DNA of 62,660 nucleotides from NCBI GenBank assembly GCA_965661625.1, contig CBFIEM010000017.1, positions 1 to 62,660 on the forward strand. Direction: 5' to 3'. Position numbers and translations under genes: made by a program. Source of the stretch: GCA-2705995 sp965661625 (GTDB lineage: Bacteria > Bacteroidota > Bacteroidia > Flavobacteriales_G > Salibacteraceae). Positions 35,563 to 45,011 of the stretch are shown piece by piece. The notes beneath the pieces were generated by a model that was given only the letters and a program-made list of their open reading frames with translations, had not been told where the DNA came from and made no database searches. The first letter of the stretch is position 1; each line of letters starts with the position of its first letter.

Positions 35563-38496
35563 TTGAGGCAGTTAACTAAATCAATACTTTTCTTGATCTT
35601 AGGCTGTCTCAATGGTTTTTTTAGCTGGGGCCAAGATCCAGTAATGATTAACCTTGGTGTAGACCAAGGCTTACCTAGTGGAGAATGCCATGATTTACTC
35701 CGGGATCAACATGGGTTTATTTGGACAGCTACTGACAGGGGAGTAAGTCGTTACGATGGATTCCGGTTTCAAAACTACACCTCCATAGATGGGCTAACCG
35801 ATAATACGGTTTTCCAGATGCAAGAAGATTCACTGGGTAGGATTTGGTTTTTCACTTACAACCTAGAGATATCATATTTCTACAACGGGAAAATATTTCC
35901 ATACGAGCACAATGAACGTATCAAAGAAGCCTTAATTAAGCACAATTTAAGGCCTGAGCGGGCAGCAAATTTTTATGTCTCCAACAAAAGTGAACTCTAC
36001 ATAACTTTTACATCATTCCCGGGTTTCAAAATCGGCCTAGATGGTAAATTAACTGTCCTTCCTTCTGTTGAGGGAAGCAGTGTTTTAATGTATAAGCTAA
36101 GAGAAAAAAACCTTTTCTGCCAAGCTTCATCAACATTTAACATCAATCGGGTTACCGTGTATAAACAAGGTGTAATTGAAGCTTCAAGCAAGGACACTTT
36201 AAAACAGCAGAACAGTTCTAGCGCAAAAATATTCACCCCCGGATCAGGTTGCAAAACAGGCTATTTTGCACATCGCAAAACATTATACCGTTACACACCT
36301 CACACAAAATCCTTAATCCAACCCATTCATACATTTAATAACCGCATTATTTCACTTGTTTGTGATGGCGCAGATGTCTTTATAGGGGTTCAGCGTTTTG
36401 GCCTTCATAAATTTAATGGCGATTCGCTAACTTACCTTGGGTATGCTCCCTACTCGATTACTGATATGCTGATAGAAAAGCATAACATTCGGATGATTAG
36501 CACACTCGAAAATGGCCTCTTTCAATTTCCAAAACCAGCAATAAAAATATACACTCGGGATGAGCACATCTCACACTTGGAAATGCATAACGGAAATTTA
36601 TACCTCGGGGGATTAGGCCCGACTCTGTACCGACTAGATGCGAGCGACGACAATTCCAATCTGAGCCCCCTCACAATTAAAAGTAACCTGCGCGGAGAAC
36701 GGACAATTGGCATGTATGATGACCCAGATTCTAACGTGTTATGGGTTGGACGATCTAAAAGTAAAGTAAGTCAATTTTCAAATGACACGTTTTACAAACT
36801 CAAACATTCAATTACTCCTTGCCTAGCCTTTTTTAGGCTACATAAAGACACCTTAATCGGTTCCGGATACCAAGCAGTCAATTACATCCTCAAGGACAGC
36901 ACCATTACCGAGACGCTGCTTCCTTTATACCTTAGAAACCTAGCTGCATTTCATAGACTCCCTTCTGGAGAGTTATATGCTGGTGGGCGCTATGGGGTTG
37001 TGCGGTACACCGGCGGCAGAAACTGGAAGAGCTTGGAATCAGATTGGCCTATGCTGGGGTTGAGGGCCACAGCTTTAACCTCAATTGAGAACAACCTTTT
37101 AATAGGCACACGTGGCAACGGAATACTCACCTTCAACGGAACTCACGTTGCTCGTTTTGGAATGAACGATGGATTTCCATCGAATACCATTAACGACCTG
37201 ACGGTTGACGCTAAAAACCAGGTATGGGTGGCATCAAATCAAGGTATATTTGGACTTGAATACACCAAGGATGGACTTGTTCCTTTCACGTTTATCTTTA
37301 AAGAGGACGGGCTTCCCTCCAATCAAGTGCTCGACATTCACATTTCAAAGAACACCCTATACTTTGGAACCAATGCAGGGGCTGGATCAATTGACCTTAA
37401 AAAAATCAGTAAAAAACCCGTTTCAAAGCCAATTATACTCGCCGCTAAATCTCAAGACAAATTGCTTTCAACTTCAGCAATGGATTTGAGCATTAATGGG
37501 CAGGACTTAATTATTGATTTTATTTCCGTAAACTCTCCACTCAAGGACCTCACACAATACCGGTGGATATTGGAAGGTAAAAGTGAGCATTGGCACTACA
37601 CTTACTTTCCATTAGTTCACCTGACTGATTTAGCTTCGGGGTCTTACAAATTTATGGTCCAAGCATATAACCCCACCGGTAACCAATGGACCGAATCAAG
37701 TTCAATTCAATTTCGAGTAAGGGAAAAGGGTGTTAGTATTTTTGCATTAGGAGGTATAATTATTTCCCTATTTGCCATTATAGCATTGTTCTTTTTCCGA
37801 ACGCGATTTCGGCAAAAACAGCAACGTAACAAACTTGAAGTCAGGCTATCTCAACTCAAACATCAAGCTTTAACTACCCAATTAAACCCTCACTTCGTTT
37901 TTAACGCATTAAATGCGATTCAGACTTTCTTACTTTCTAATGACAAACGCAACGCGAGTAAGTACTTGAACAAATTTGCGTGGCTCATGCGCATGACTTT
38001 TGAACACTCTAAGGTACCTTATATAGCATTGGAACAAGAGTTAGAAATGCTAAGACTCTATGCCGAATTAGAACAACTACGAAGAAATAAGAGTTTCGAA
38101 CTCATTTTGAAAGTCGACGAGGGGTTAGACACTGACGCTGTAACCATTCCTCCCATGTTATTGCAACCCTTTGTAGAGAACGCCATCCACCATGGTCTAT
38201 CATCATTTGATAAAGGAGGAAAGGTTTGGGTTATTTTAAGCCGAAACGAACGCGCATTACATGTACTTATTGAGGACAATGGAATTGGGCGAAAGGCAGC
38301 ACAAGAGGCAAATGAGCAATTCCAGGGAGATAGAAAGTCATCGAGTGGAGTATCATTATCGTCAGAACGGCTTGAACTCATTCAAAATTCGAAGCAGTAT
38401 TACGAGGTAAAAACTACAGACCTCTTTAACTTAGTAGGCGAACCTACAGGAACACGAGTTAGTTTTGAAATTCCTATAATAGCGCATGAAGCTTAG
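35563..38496 (+). CDS. LytS-type sensor histidine kinase with two-component regulator propeller
   Basis: A 977-residue hybrid-like sensor: signal peptide (about 1-24), a periplasmic propeller of repeated blocks such as GFIWTATDRGVSRYDGF and NQVWVASNQGIFGLEY (about 30-620), a Y_Y_Y domain (YRWILEGKSEHW, about 625-715), one transmembrane helix (about 728-748) and a cytoplasmic His_kinase domain with His777 in LNPHFVFNALNAIQ and an ATPase domain (PFVENAIHHGL, EDNGIGRKAA). The best start is TTG at 35563, just before the signal peptide. The last 11 bp overlap the response regulator. The ligand is unknown; it is immediately downstream of paaZ. Confidence 0.9.
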   Translation: MRQLTKSILFLILGCLNGFFSWGQDPVMINLGVDQGLPSGECHDLLRDQHGFIWTATDRGVSRYDGFRFQNYTSIDGLTDNTVFQMQEDSLGRIWFFTYNLEISYFYNGKIFPYEHNERIKEALIKHNLRPERAANFYVSNKSELYITFTSFPGFKIGLDGKLTVLPSVEGSSVLMYKLREKNLFCQASSTFNINRVTVYKQGVIEASSKDTLKQQNSSSAKIFTPGSGCKTGYFAHRKTLYRYTPHTKSLIQPIHTFNNRIISLVCDGADVFIGVQRFGLHKFNGDSLTYLGYAPYSITDMLIEKHNIRMISTLENGLFQFPKPAIKIYTRDEHISHLEMHNGNLYLGGLGPTLYRLDASDDNSNLSPLTIKSNLRGERTIGMYDDPDSNVLWVGRSKSKVSQFSNDTFYKLKHSITPCLAFFRLHKDTLIGSGYQAVNYILKDSTITETLLPLYLRNLAAFHRLPSGELYAGGRYGVVRYTGGRNWKSLESDWPMLGLRATALTSIENNLLIGTRGNGILTFNGTHVARFGMNDGFPSNTINDLTVDAKNQVWVASNQGIFGLEYTKDGLVPFTFIFKEDGLPSNQVLDIHISKNTLYFGTNAGAGSIDLKKISKKPVSKPIILAAKSQDKLLSTSAMDLSINGQDLIIDFISVNSPLKDLTQYRWILEGKSEHWHYTYFPLVHLTDLASGSYKFMVQAYNPTGNQWTESSSIQFRVREKGVSIFALGGIIISLFAIIALFFFRTRFRQKQQRNKLEVRLSQLKHQALTTQLNPHFVFNALNAIQTFLLSNDKRNASKYLNKFAWLMRMTFEHSKVPYIALEQELEMLRLYAELEQLRRNKSFELILKVDEGLDTDAVTIPPMLLQPFVENAIHHGLSSFDKGGKVWVILSRNERALHVLIEDNGIGRKAAQEANEQFQGDRKSSSGVSLSSERLELIQNSKQYYEVKTTDLFNLVGEPTGTRVSFEIPIIAHEA

Positions 38497-39214
38497 AGCA
38501 GTAATCATTGATGATGAAGTAAGTTCAATTTCAAATGTAAAAATCATCCTTGATGAGTTTTGTCCAGAAGTTGAAGTAGTAGGCCAAGCATGCAGTGTGC
38601 TTGAGGGCGCATCGGTAATAGCTGATAAAAAACCTGACTTTCTTTTTCTTGACATTCAATTAGCTGCGGGGAACGCTTTTCAACTGATTCAGCGCATTGA
38701 GCACCTTTCGCCAATGCCTGAAGTAGTATTTCTCACTGCCTATGATGAATACGCTATTCGGGCGATTAAACATGATGCAGCTGACTACCTGCTAAAACCT
38801 ATAGACATTGAGGATGTAATTGGTTCCATTGAGCGCGTTAAAACACGATTATCCAAAACCGGAAGCACGAAACTTGATTCTAAAACAGTTTTTATAACAG
38901 TTCCTTCGAGCTTGGGTGCTATTCAAAAACCAGCACATGAAATTATTTCATTTACTGCGAATGGTGCCTATTCTGAGATTAAGTTCACCGATCAATCATC
39001 TATTTTAAGCACGCGCAACTTAAAGTACTGGGAAGATTATTTGCTTGGCTTTGATGAGTTTAAGCGAATTCATCACTCTACCATTCTGAATATGAAGTTT
39101 GTAGAGTCATTTGTTTTTGCCGAGAATAGACTGCTTCTAAGGGATGGCAAATCATTTGATGTTAGCCGAAGAAAAAAGGAGGATGTTAAATCCTACTTTA
39201 ATAAGGACAAATAG
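38486..39214 (+). CDS. LytTR-family response regulator
   Basis: A 242-residue regulator with a receiver domain (Asp10, Asp56 as phospho-acceptor in DFLFLDIQ, Lys104 in LLKPID) and a C-terminal LytTR DNA-binding domain (about 140-238, with EIKFTDQSSILSTRNLKYWE). It overlaps the upstream sensor gene by 11 bp and is clearly its partner. Target genes are not shown; the adjacent paa genes are candidates. Confidence 0.95.
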   Translation: MKLRAVIIDDEVSSISNVKIILDEFCPEVEVVGQACSVLEGASVIADKKPDFLFLDIQLAAGNAFQLIQRIEHLSPMPEVVFLTAYDEYAIRAIKHDAADYLLKPIDIEDVIGSIERVKTRLSKTGSTKLDSKTVFITVPSSLGAIQKPAHEIISFTANGAYSEIKFTDQSSILSTRNLKYWEDYLLGFDEFKRIHHSTILNMKFVESFVFAENRLLLRDGKSFDVSRRKKEDVKSYFNKDK

Positions 39215-39283
39215 CAATACATTCCACTACCATATTTTTTTATTCGGACAAACCCTCCTTATTTTTGACGAAAATATGTCAAG

Positions 39284-40063
39284 ATGAGTGATCAACATAA
39301 AGGAGGATGGGTAAAGACCCACATAGATGAAAACGGTTTAGGAACCATTCACTTTTTCCACCCAGCAAGTAATTCGCTTCCGGGAACAATTTTAGCAGAA
39401 ATTGCGCATTCAATCACCCAGTTTGGGCAAGACGATGCAGTTAAAGTTATCCTTATTAAATCAGAAGGCGATCGTGCTTTTTGCGCTGGAGCATCCTTTG
39501 ATGAATTGGTTGCAATCGATGACTTGGATACAGGCAAAAAATTCTTTTCTGGCTTTGCCAATGTGATTAACGCAGCACGTACTTGTCCGAAACTTATCAT
39601 CGGCCGTGTTCAGGGAAAAGCAGTAGGTGGAGGTGTTGGAATGGCCTCTGCGGTAGATTATTGCTTCGCCACAACTTATGCTTCTGTTAAACTCAGTGAG
39701 CTTGCTGTTGGAATTGGGCCATTTGTAGTAGGGCCAGCTGTTGAGCGAAAAGTTGGACTAAGCGCAATGAGTCAGTTAGCCATAGATGCAACTTCATGGC
39801 AGTCGGCCGAATGGGCGCAAGAAAAAGGACTTTACTGTTCCGTTTCTGATAGCATCGAAGAAATGGACAATAAAATAGGAACCCTTATCAGCAAATTAAC
39901 CCATTCAAATCCTGAAGCTATGGCAGGTTTGAAAAACATTTTCTGGCAAGGAACAGAGCACTGGGATCAGCTATTGGCCGATCGAGCAGCATTAAGTGGG
40001 AAACTCGTGCTTTCCGACTTCACTAAAAATGCAATTGCAGCATTTAAAAATGGCGCACGATAG
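39284..40063 (+). CDS. enoyl-CoA hydratase/isomerase family protein (PaaF candidate)
   Basis: A 259-residue crotonase-fold protein. The oxyanion-hole block AFCAGASFDEL and QGKAVGGGVGMASAVDY are clear. The first hydratase glutamate of the family (the E in GGGCELA) is replaced (GGGVGMA), whereas the second region keeps Glu (KLSELAVGIGP), so it is unlikely to be a standard two-Glu hydratase. By position near paaZ it could take the PaaF step (2,3-dehydroadipyl-CoA hydration), but an isomerase role is equally possible. Confidence 0.8.
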   Translation: MSDQHKGGWVKTHIDENGLGTIHFFHPASNSLPGTILAEIAHSITQFGQDDAVKVILIKSEGDRAFCAGASFDELVAIDDLDTGKKFFSGFANVINAARTCPKLIIGRVQGKAVGGGVGMASAVDYCFATTYASVKLSELAVGIGPFVVGPAVERKVGLSAMSQLAIDATSWQSAEWAQEKGLYCSVSDSIEEMDNKIGTLISKLTHSNPEAMAGLKNIFWQGTEHWDQLLADRAALSGKLVLSDFTKNAIAAFKNGAR

Positions 40064-40135
40064 ATCGCTGAACTGCAGCTTTACAAGAAATAAAAAACAT
40101 CTAAATTTGTTGGTGTTGCTTACAATATAGAATCT

Positions 40136-41842
40136 ATGGCAAATCGTTCTGAAATAGTCACACAACTCGAAGAACTTCTTGAAAAAGAATTTTCTGAAGA
40201 GCTCCTTCCCATCGCTAAGGAATTGCGCACGAAATACCAGTCGGCATTGGTAATGGAGCACAAAGAGTTTATTGCACAGGCCGAGGAGTCCGAAGACAGT
40301 GAAAGTACCCAGCCTCAGCGAGATGCTACGGACGAGAAATTCGATGCGCTTTGGGCATCCTACAGCAAGCGCCAGCGCGATTGGAAAAAAGACATTGCCG
40401 ATAGCCAAGCGACCAATTTAAAAGCGCGAAAGAAAATTATCGCAGATATAAAGCGAATCACCCAGGAAGAAGAGCACATCAAAACGGCATTTGAATCCAT
40501 TAAAGCCCTCGAGGAAGCTTGGGACCAAACCGGTGCTGTAGCTCCAGATGACTACCGTGAAATTCAACACGAATACAACCGAGCGAGGGATGACTTCTTT
40601 TATAACATCCGCATTTATAAAGAGTTACTAGAGCATGACTTAAAGCGCAATTTACAGTTAAAAGAGGCTGTAATCGAAAAACTCAAGTCATTAAGAACAC
40701 TCAAATCCATCAAGGATATTGAAAATCAACTGAGGGGGTTGAACAAAGAATGGGATCAAATTGGACCGACTTACCAAGAAGAGTGGGAGCGCGTGCGTGA
40801 TGCATATCGCGATATTCAAAAGACCCTTTACGAAAAAGTAAACTCCCATTACGTAAGTCTGCGTGAACAACAGCAGGCTAATCTGGAAAAGAAAGAAAGC
40901 CTTTGTAAGCGCCTAGAACAGATTAATGAGAATGAAATCCATACTGAAAAGCGCTGGCGTAAATTAACTGATCAAGTTATCCAGATGCAAAAAGACTGGA
41001 AAACCATCGGGTTTGTGCCGAAAGACCAGAATGAACAAATCTGGGAACGTTTCAAGCATCAAGGAGATATCTTTTTTGATCGCAAAGGGGAGTTCTACAA
41101 AGGGCTTAAAATTGTTCAAGACACCAATAAGGAGAAAAAGCTTAAACTAATTGAAGAAGCTGAGCAGTTCAAAGAGTCTGAGGACTGGAAGGGTGCAACC
41201 ATTGGACTTAAAAAACTACAAAACAGATGGCAAGGTATTGGGAAAACCCACCAGCGTGATGAACAGCGTTTATGGCGACAGTTTCGTGCAACGTGCAACT
41301 ATTTTTTCGAACGGAAAAAAGCATTCTTTTACACAAAAGACGACCGTGAAGCCGAAAACCTGAATGCAAAGCAAGCTGTGATAAAGGAGTTAGAGACCCT
41401 AAAGGTTACCGACAAAGAACCAACCTTGAAGGCCATTGAGGAGCTAACAACAAAATTTAACGCAGTTGGATTTGTTCCCATCGAGGCCAAGCAAGAAATC
41501 CAAACTCAATTTGACACGTTGATAGCAGCTAAATATAATGAGCTTGGATTAAAGCCAGCAAAAATTAAAGAGCTTCAATTCAAGACAAAAGTCAATGAAA
41601 TTAAGCACAGTAAAAACAGTGATCGTGTTGCGGCGATTGAAGAACGTAAAGTGAGGGAGCGCATTCGCAAATTGGAAGCAACAGTTACACAATACGAAAA
41701 CAACTTGGGATTCTTTGGCAACTCTAAGGGAGCCGAGGCACTTAAGAAGCAAGTCGAAGAAAAAATCACAGCTAACCAGCAAGAACTAGAAACCCTCAAA
41801 GAAAAACTAAAAGTTATCCAGCGAATTGGTTCCAACTCATAA
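40136..41842 (+). CDS. DUF349 domain-containing coiled-coil protein
   Basis: A 568-residue, highly charged, cytoplasmic protein built from several DUF349 repeats, each with a Trp-containing unit such as KSLEEAWDQTG, LNKEWDQIGPTY, MQKDWKTIGFVP and LQNRWQGIGKTH, in long helices. A C-terminal coiled coil (about 505-565) ends the protein. The family is common in Bacteroidota and its function is unknown. The gap to the DUF3078 gene is 9 bp, suggesting one operon. Confidence 0.87.
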   Translation: MANRSEIVTQLEELLEKEFSEELLPIAKELRTKYQSALVMEHKEFIAQAEESEDSESTQPQRDATDEKFDALWASYSKRQRDWKKDIADSQATNLKARKKIIADIKRITQEEEHIKTAFESIKALEEAWDQTGAVAPDDYREIQHEYNRARDDFFYNIRIYKELLEHDLKRNLQLKEAVIEKLKSLRTLKSIKDIENQLRGLNKEWDQIGPTYQEEWERVRDAYRDIQKTLYEKVNSHYVSLREQQQANLEKKESLCKRLEQINENEIHTEKRWRKLTDQVIQMQKDWKTIGFVPKDQNEQIWERFKHQGDIFFDRKGEFYKGLKIVQDTNKEKKLKLIEEAEQFKESEDWKGATIGLKKLQNRWQGIGKTHQRDEQRLWRQFRATCNYFFERKKAFFYTKDDREAENLNAKQAVIKELETLKVTDKEPTLKAIEELTTKFNAVGFVPIEAKQEIQTQFDTLIAAKYNELGLKPAKIKELQFKTKVNEIKHSKNSDRVAAIEERKVRERIRKLEATVTQYENNLGFFGNSKGAEALKKQVEEKITANQQELETLKEKLKVIQRIGSNS

Positions 41843-41851
41843 TTTCACCCC

Positions 41852-42784
41852 ATGAAGTATTTATTTATTGTAGTCTTGGCAGCCATGCTGGGAAATGTCC
41901 TTAATGCTCAAGACCAAGCTCAATCTGAACCAGTAGGACCTTGGAAAAAAGGCGGAACATTTGGCTTAAACATCAATCAGGTTTCGCTAACCAATTGGCA
42001 AGCTGGGGGTGAAAACTCGGTTTCTGGAAATGGGTTGTTCAATGGGTATATTAATTACAAAAAGAACAAGAGTTCTTGGGAAAACACCCTTACCCTCGCT
42101 TATGGTTTATCTCAAATTGGAGATAATGAACTGCGCAAAACTGATGACCGAATAGAATTTAACTCCACCTATGGTTACCAAGCCCATAAACGATTGAACT
42201 ACACTGGTTTCTTAACATTCAGAACTCAATTTACAGATGGTTTTAATTATCCAAATGATTCAAATCGAATCTCTACATTTATGGCACCAGGATACCTCAT
42301 TGGTGGTTTGGGTATGGACTATAAACCAAGTGAAGGCGTTAGTATCAACTTCGCCCCTGTTTCTTCTAAAATCACCATTGTGAATGACCAAAAACTTGCA
42401 GATGCAGGGGCTTTTGGTGTTGAGGGAGCTACCTACGATGCGAATGGTGATTTGGTCTCAAAAGGAGAACGCATGCGTGCAGAATTTGGAGCAAGTGCTA
42501 AGTTCGTATTGAAACAAGAATTAATGGAAAACGTGAGCCTTCAATCTCAGCTAGACCTCTTTGTGAACTACTTGGAAAATATGGAAAATGTTGATGTCAA
42601 TTGGGATATGATCATCAATATGAAGGTAAATAAATGGTTATCTGCTAGCTTAACAACTAACCTCATATACGATGATGATATTGCCATTTCCTTAGAAGAA
42701 GATGCCGAAGGCAATACCATTCGATCAGGTCCTCGAACACAATTCAAACAAGTTTTTGGAGCTGGCATCAATATCACTTTCTAG
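41852..42784 (+). CDS. DUF3078 family outer-membrane-like protein
   Basis: A 310-residue exported protein with signal peptide (about 1-19, ending NVLNAQ) and a predicted beta-barrel. The N-terminal block WKKGGTFGLNINQVSLTNWQAGG is the signature of DUF3078, a Bacteroidota family of unknown function. The C-terminus ends with Phe (GAGINITF), as expected for an outer-membrane barrel. Confidence 0.87.
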   Translation: MKYLFIVVLAAMLGNVLNAQDQAQSEPVGPWKKGGTFGLNINQVSLTNWQAGGENSVSGNGLFNGYINYKKNKSSWENTLTLAYGLSQIGDNELRKTDDRIEFNSTYGYQAHKRLNYTGFLTFRTQFTDGFNYPNDSNRISTFMAPGYLIGGLGMDYKPSEGVSINFAPVSSKITIVNDQKLADAGAFGVEGATYDANGDLVSKGERMRAEFGASAKFVLKQELMENVSLQSQLDLFVNYLENMENVDVNWDMIINMKVNKWLSASLTTNLIYDDDIAISLEEDAEGNTIRSGPRTQFKQVFGAGINITF

Positions 42785-42827
42785 ATATTTTGTGTAAACG
42801 TGTTTTTACAATATAAAAAACCAGCCA

Positions 42828-42860
42828 ATACAGCAATAACCGCAACTAAATTGCTGTATT
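42828..42860. repeat. inverted repeat between DUF3078 and E1 genes
   Basis: AATACAGCAAT (42828-42838) and ATTGCTGTATT (42850-42860) are perfect 11-bp arms around an 11-nt loop. No T tract follows, so it is a weak terminator candidate; an operator for the downstream E1 gene is possible. Confidence 0.6.
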
Positions 42861-42930
42861 AGCTTCATTTGTAAAAACTTAATCTTTTCAGCTTCCAAAA
42901 AGCCTATATTTGTTCGAAACAAAGGAAGAT

Positions 42931-45009
42931 ATGGCTGGCAAGAAGAATAACTCCGATGTAAACATCCCGAAGAACACATTATTATCAGCTTGGCAACTGA
43001 TGTGTCAGGCACGGGCAATGTCGGACATTTATGAAGCTCACAAAGAGGTCACCTCCAAGTATGTTCATGCAACTAGTCGCGGCCATGAGGCAATTCAACT
43101 AGCGTTAGGGATGCAGCTTCTCCCCCAAGATTTTGTTTCACCGTATTACCGTGACGACTCCATATTGCTAGGTATCGGAATGACGCCATATGAACTGATG
43201 CTTCAATTGTTTGCTAAGAAAGACGACCCTTTTTCTGGAGGCCGAACCTACTACAGTCATCCAAGTTTGCGCAGTGAAGACAAGCCCAAAATACCGCATC
43301 AATCTTCTGCCACGGGCATGCAAGCTATTCCTACAGCAGGCGTAGCAATGGGTATACAGTATATGGAAGAACAAGGCTTAGCTCCAGATCACGGATCCGA
43401 CAAACCAGTGGTTGTTTGCAGTATAGGTGACGCTGCAATGACTGAAGGCGAAATCGCTGAAGCTATGCAAATGGCGGCATTACGCCAATTCCCCTTACTC
43501 ATGTTTGTCCAAGACAATGAATGGGACATCTCTGCCAATGCAAAAGAAACTAGAGCACAAGACGCCACACATTATGCTAGGGGATTCAAAGGCATTGAAG
43601 TAAGAACTATCGATGGCAGCGATTTTACAGAAAGTTTTGAAACGGTTCAAGAGGTGTTGAGAATCATGCGCTCAGAACGACGTCCTTTTCTTATCCATGC
43701 TAAGGTTCCACTGTTAGGTCACCACACTTCTGGTGTACGGAAAGAATGGTATCGTGATGACTTAGAGGAACATGCCAAGCGCGACCCAAAACCAAAATTT
43801 AGGCATTTCTTGGCCAGCTTGGTTGATCAATCAGAACTTGACACAATTGAACAAAGTGCTACTGAGGCTGTGGCTTCAGACTACAATAAAGCAATCCAAG
43901 CCGAGGACCCATCTCCAGCTGATTTATTTACCCACGATTTTGCTCCTACTCCAATAACTGAAGAAAAAGGCGTACGAGCTCCTCAAGGAAAAGAAAAAAC
44001 GGTCATGGTTGATGCCGCGCTCTTTGCCGTTCAGGAAATCATGCGCGAAAACCCAGAAGCTTTGCTCTACGGTCAGGATGTTGGTGGCAGGCTAGGAGGC
44101 GTTTTTCGCGAAGCTGCTACACTTGCCCAAAAATTTGGCGACAGCCGTGTTTTTAACACTCCTATTCAAGAAGCCTTTATAATTGGATCCACTGTTGGAA
44201 TGAGTGCAGCGGGGTGTAAGCCAATTGTTGAAGTTCAATTTGCCGATTACATATGGCCAGGATTAAACCAGTTGTTTACCGAGGTTAGTCGATCATATTA
44301 CCTCTCCAATGGCAAGTGGCCAGTGAGCTCTATTATCCGCGTTCCAATTGGCGCTTATGGTTCTGGCGGACCATACCACAGCTCTTCAGTCGAGTCGGTT
44401 TTAACGAATATTCGAGGAATTAAGATAGCCTACCCTTCAACAGGTGCCGATCTAAAAGGATTGATGAAAGCAGCTTATCACGATCCAAATCCAATCGTAA
44501 TGTTGGAACATAAAGGACTTTATTGGAGCAAAATAAAAGGAACTGAAGGCGCGAAGACGATTGAGCCTGATAGTGATTACGTGATCCCTTTCGGAAAAGG
44601 CCGAATGGTTCAGGAGGCAACTGACACAAACAAAAAGACCAATAAAGTGCTGATCGTTACTTATGGCATGGGTGTATATTGGAGTCTTGCTGCATCCAAA
44701 GACTTCCAGGAAAATGTTTCTATCCTCGATTTAAGGACATTAGTTCCCTTAGATGAAGCACTTATTGAGGAGCAAATTAATGCTCATGGTAAATGCCTTA
44801 TAGTAACTGAAGAACCAGAGAAGAACACGTTCGCAACCTCCCTAGCAGGGTGGGCGCAAGAAACGTGCTTCGAACACTTGGATGGACCAATCTCTGTAAT
44901 TGGATCAGAAACTTTACCAGCTATTCCTCTAAACTCAATTTTAGAAGCTGCCATGTTACCAAATGCTGATAAAGTGAAAGCTAAGCTAGAGGCTCTCTTA
45001 GCATATTAG
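42931..45009 (+). CDS. fused alpha/beta E1 of branched-chain 2-oxoacid dehydrogenase
   Basis: A 692-residue thiamine-diphosphate enzyme carrying both E1 subunits in one chain: the alpha part (about 1-340; SRGHEAIQLALGMQL, TPP site IGDAAMTEGEIAEAMQ near residue 165) and the beta part (about 355-692; YGQDVGGRLGGVFREA, TPIQEAFIIG). Decarboxylates 2-oxoisovalerate-type acids and feeds the acyl group to E2. The fusion is common in Bacteroidota. I chose the ATG at 42931, preceded by AAAGGAAG. A TATATTTG -7-like box is at 42905-42912. Confidence 0.9.
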   Translation: MAGKKNNSDVNIPKNTLLSAWQLMCQARAMSDIYEAHKEVTSKYVHATSRGHEAIQLALGMQLLPQDFVSPYYRDDSILLGIGMTPYELMLQLFAKKDDPFSGGRTYYSHPSLRSEDKPKIPHQSSATGMQAIPTAGVAMGIQYMEEQGLAPDHGSDKPVVVCSIGDAAMTEGEIAEAMQMAALRQFPLLMFVQDNEWDISANAKETRAQDATHYARGFKGIEVRTIDGSDFTESFETVQEVLRIMRSERRPFLIHAKVPLLGHHTSGVRKEWYRDDLEEHAKRDPKPKFRHFLASLVDQSELDTIEQSATEAVASDYNKAIQAEDPSPADLFTHDFAPTPITEEKGVRAPQGKEKTVMVDAALFAVQEIMRENPEALLYGQDVGGRLGGVFREAATLAQKFGDSRVFNTPIQEAFIIGSTVGMSAAGCKPIVEVQFADYIWPGLNQLFTEVSRSYYLSNGKWPVSSIIRVPIGAYGSGGPYHSSSVESVLTNIRGIKIAYPSTGADLKGLMKAAYHDPNPIVMLEHKGLYWSKIKGTEGAKTIEPDSDYVIPFGKGRMVQEATDTNKKTNKVLIVTYGMGVYWSLAASKDFQENVSILDLRTLVPLDEALIEEQINAHGKCLIVTEEPEKNTFATSLAGWAQETCFEHLDGPISVIGSETLPAIPLNSILEAAMLPNADKVKAKLEALLAY

Positions 45010-45011
45010 GT

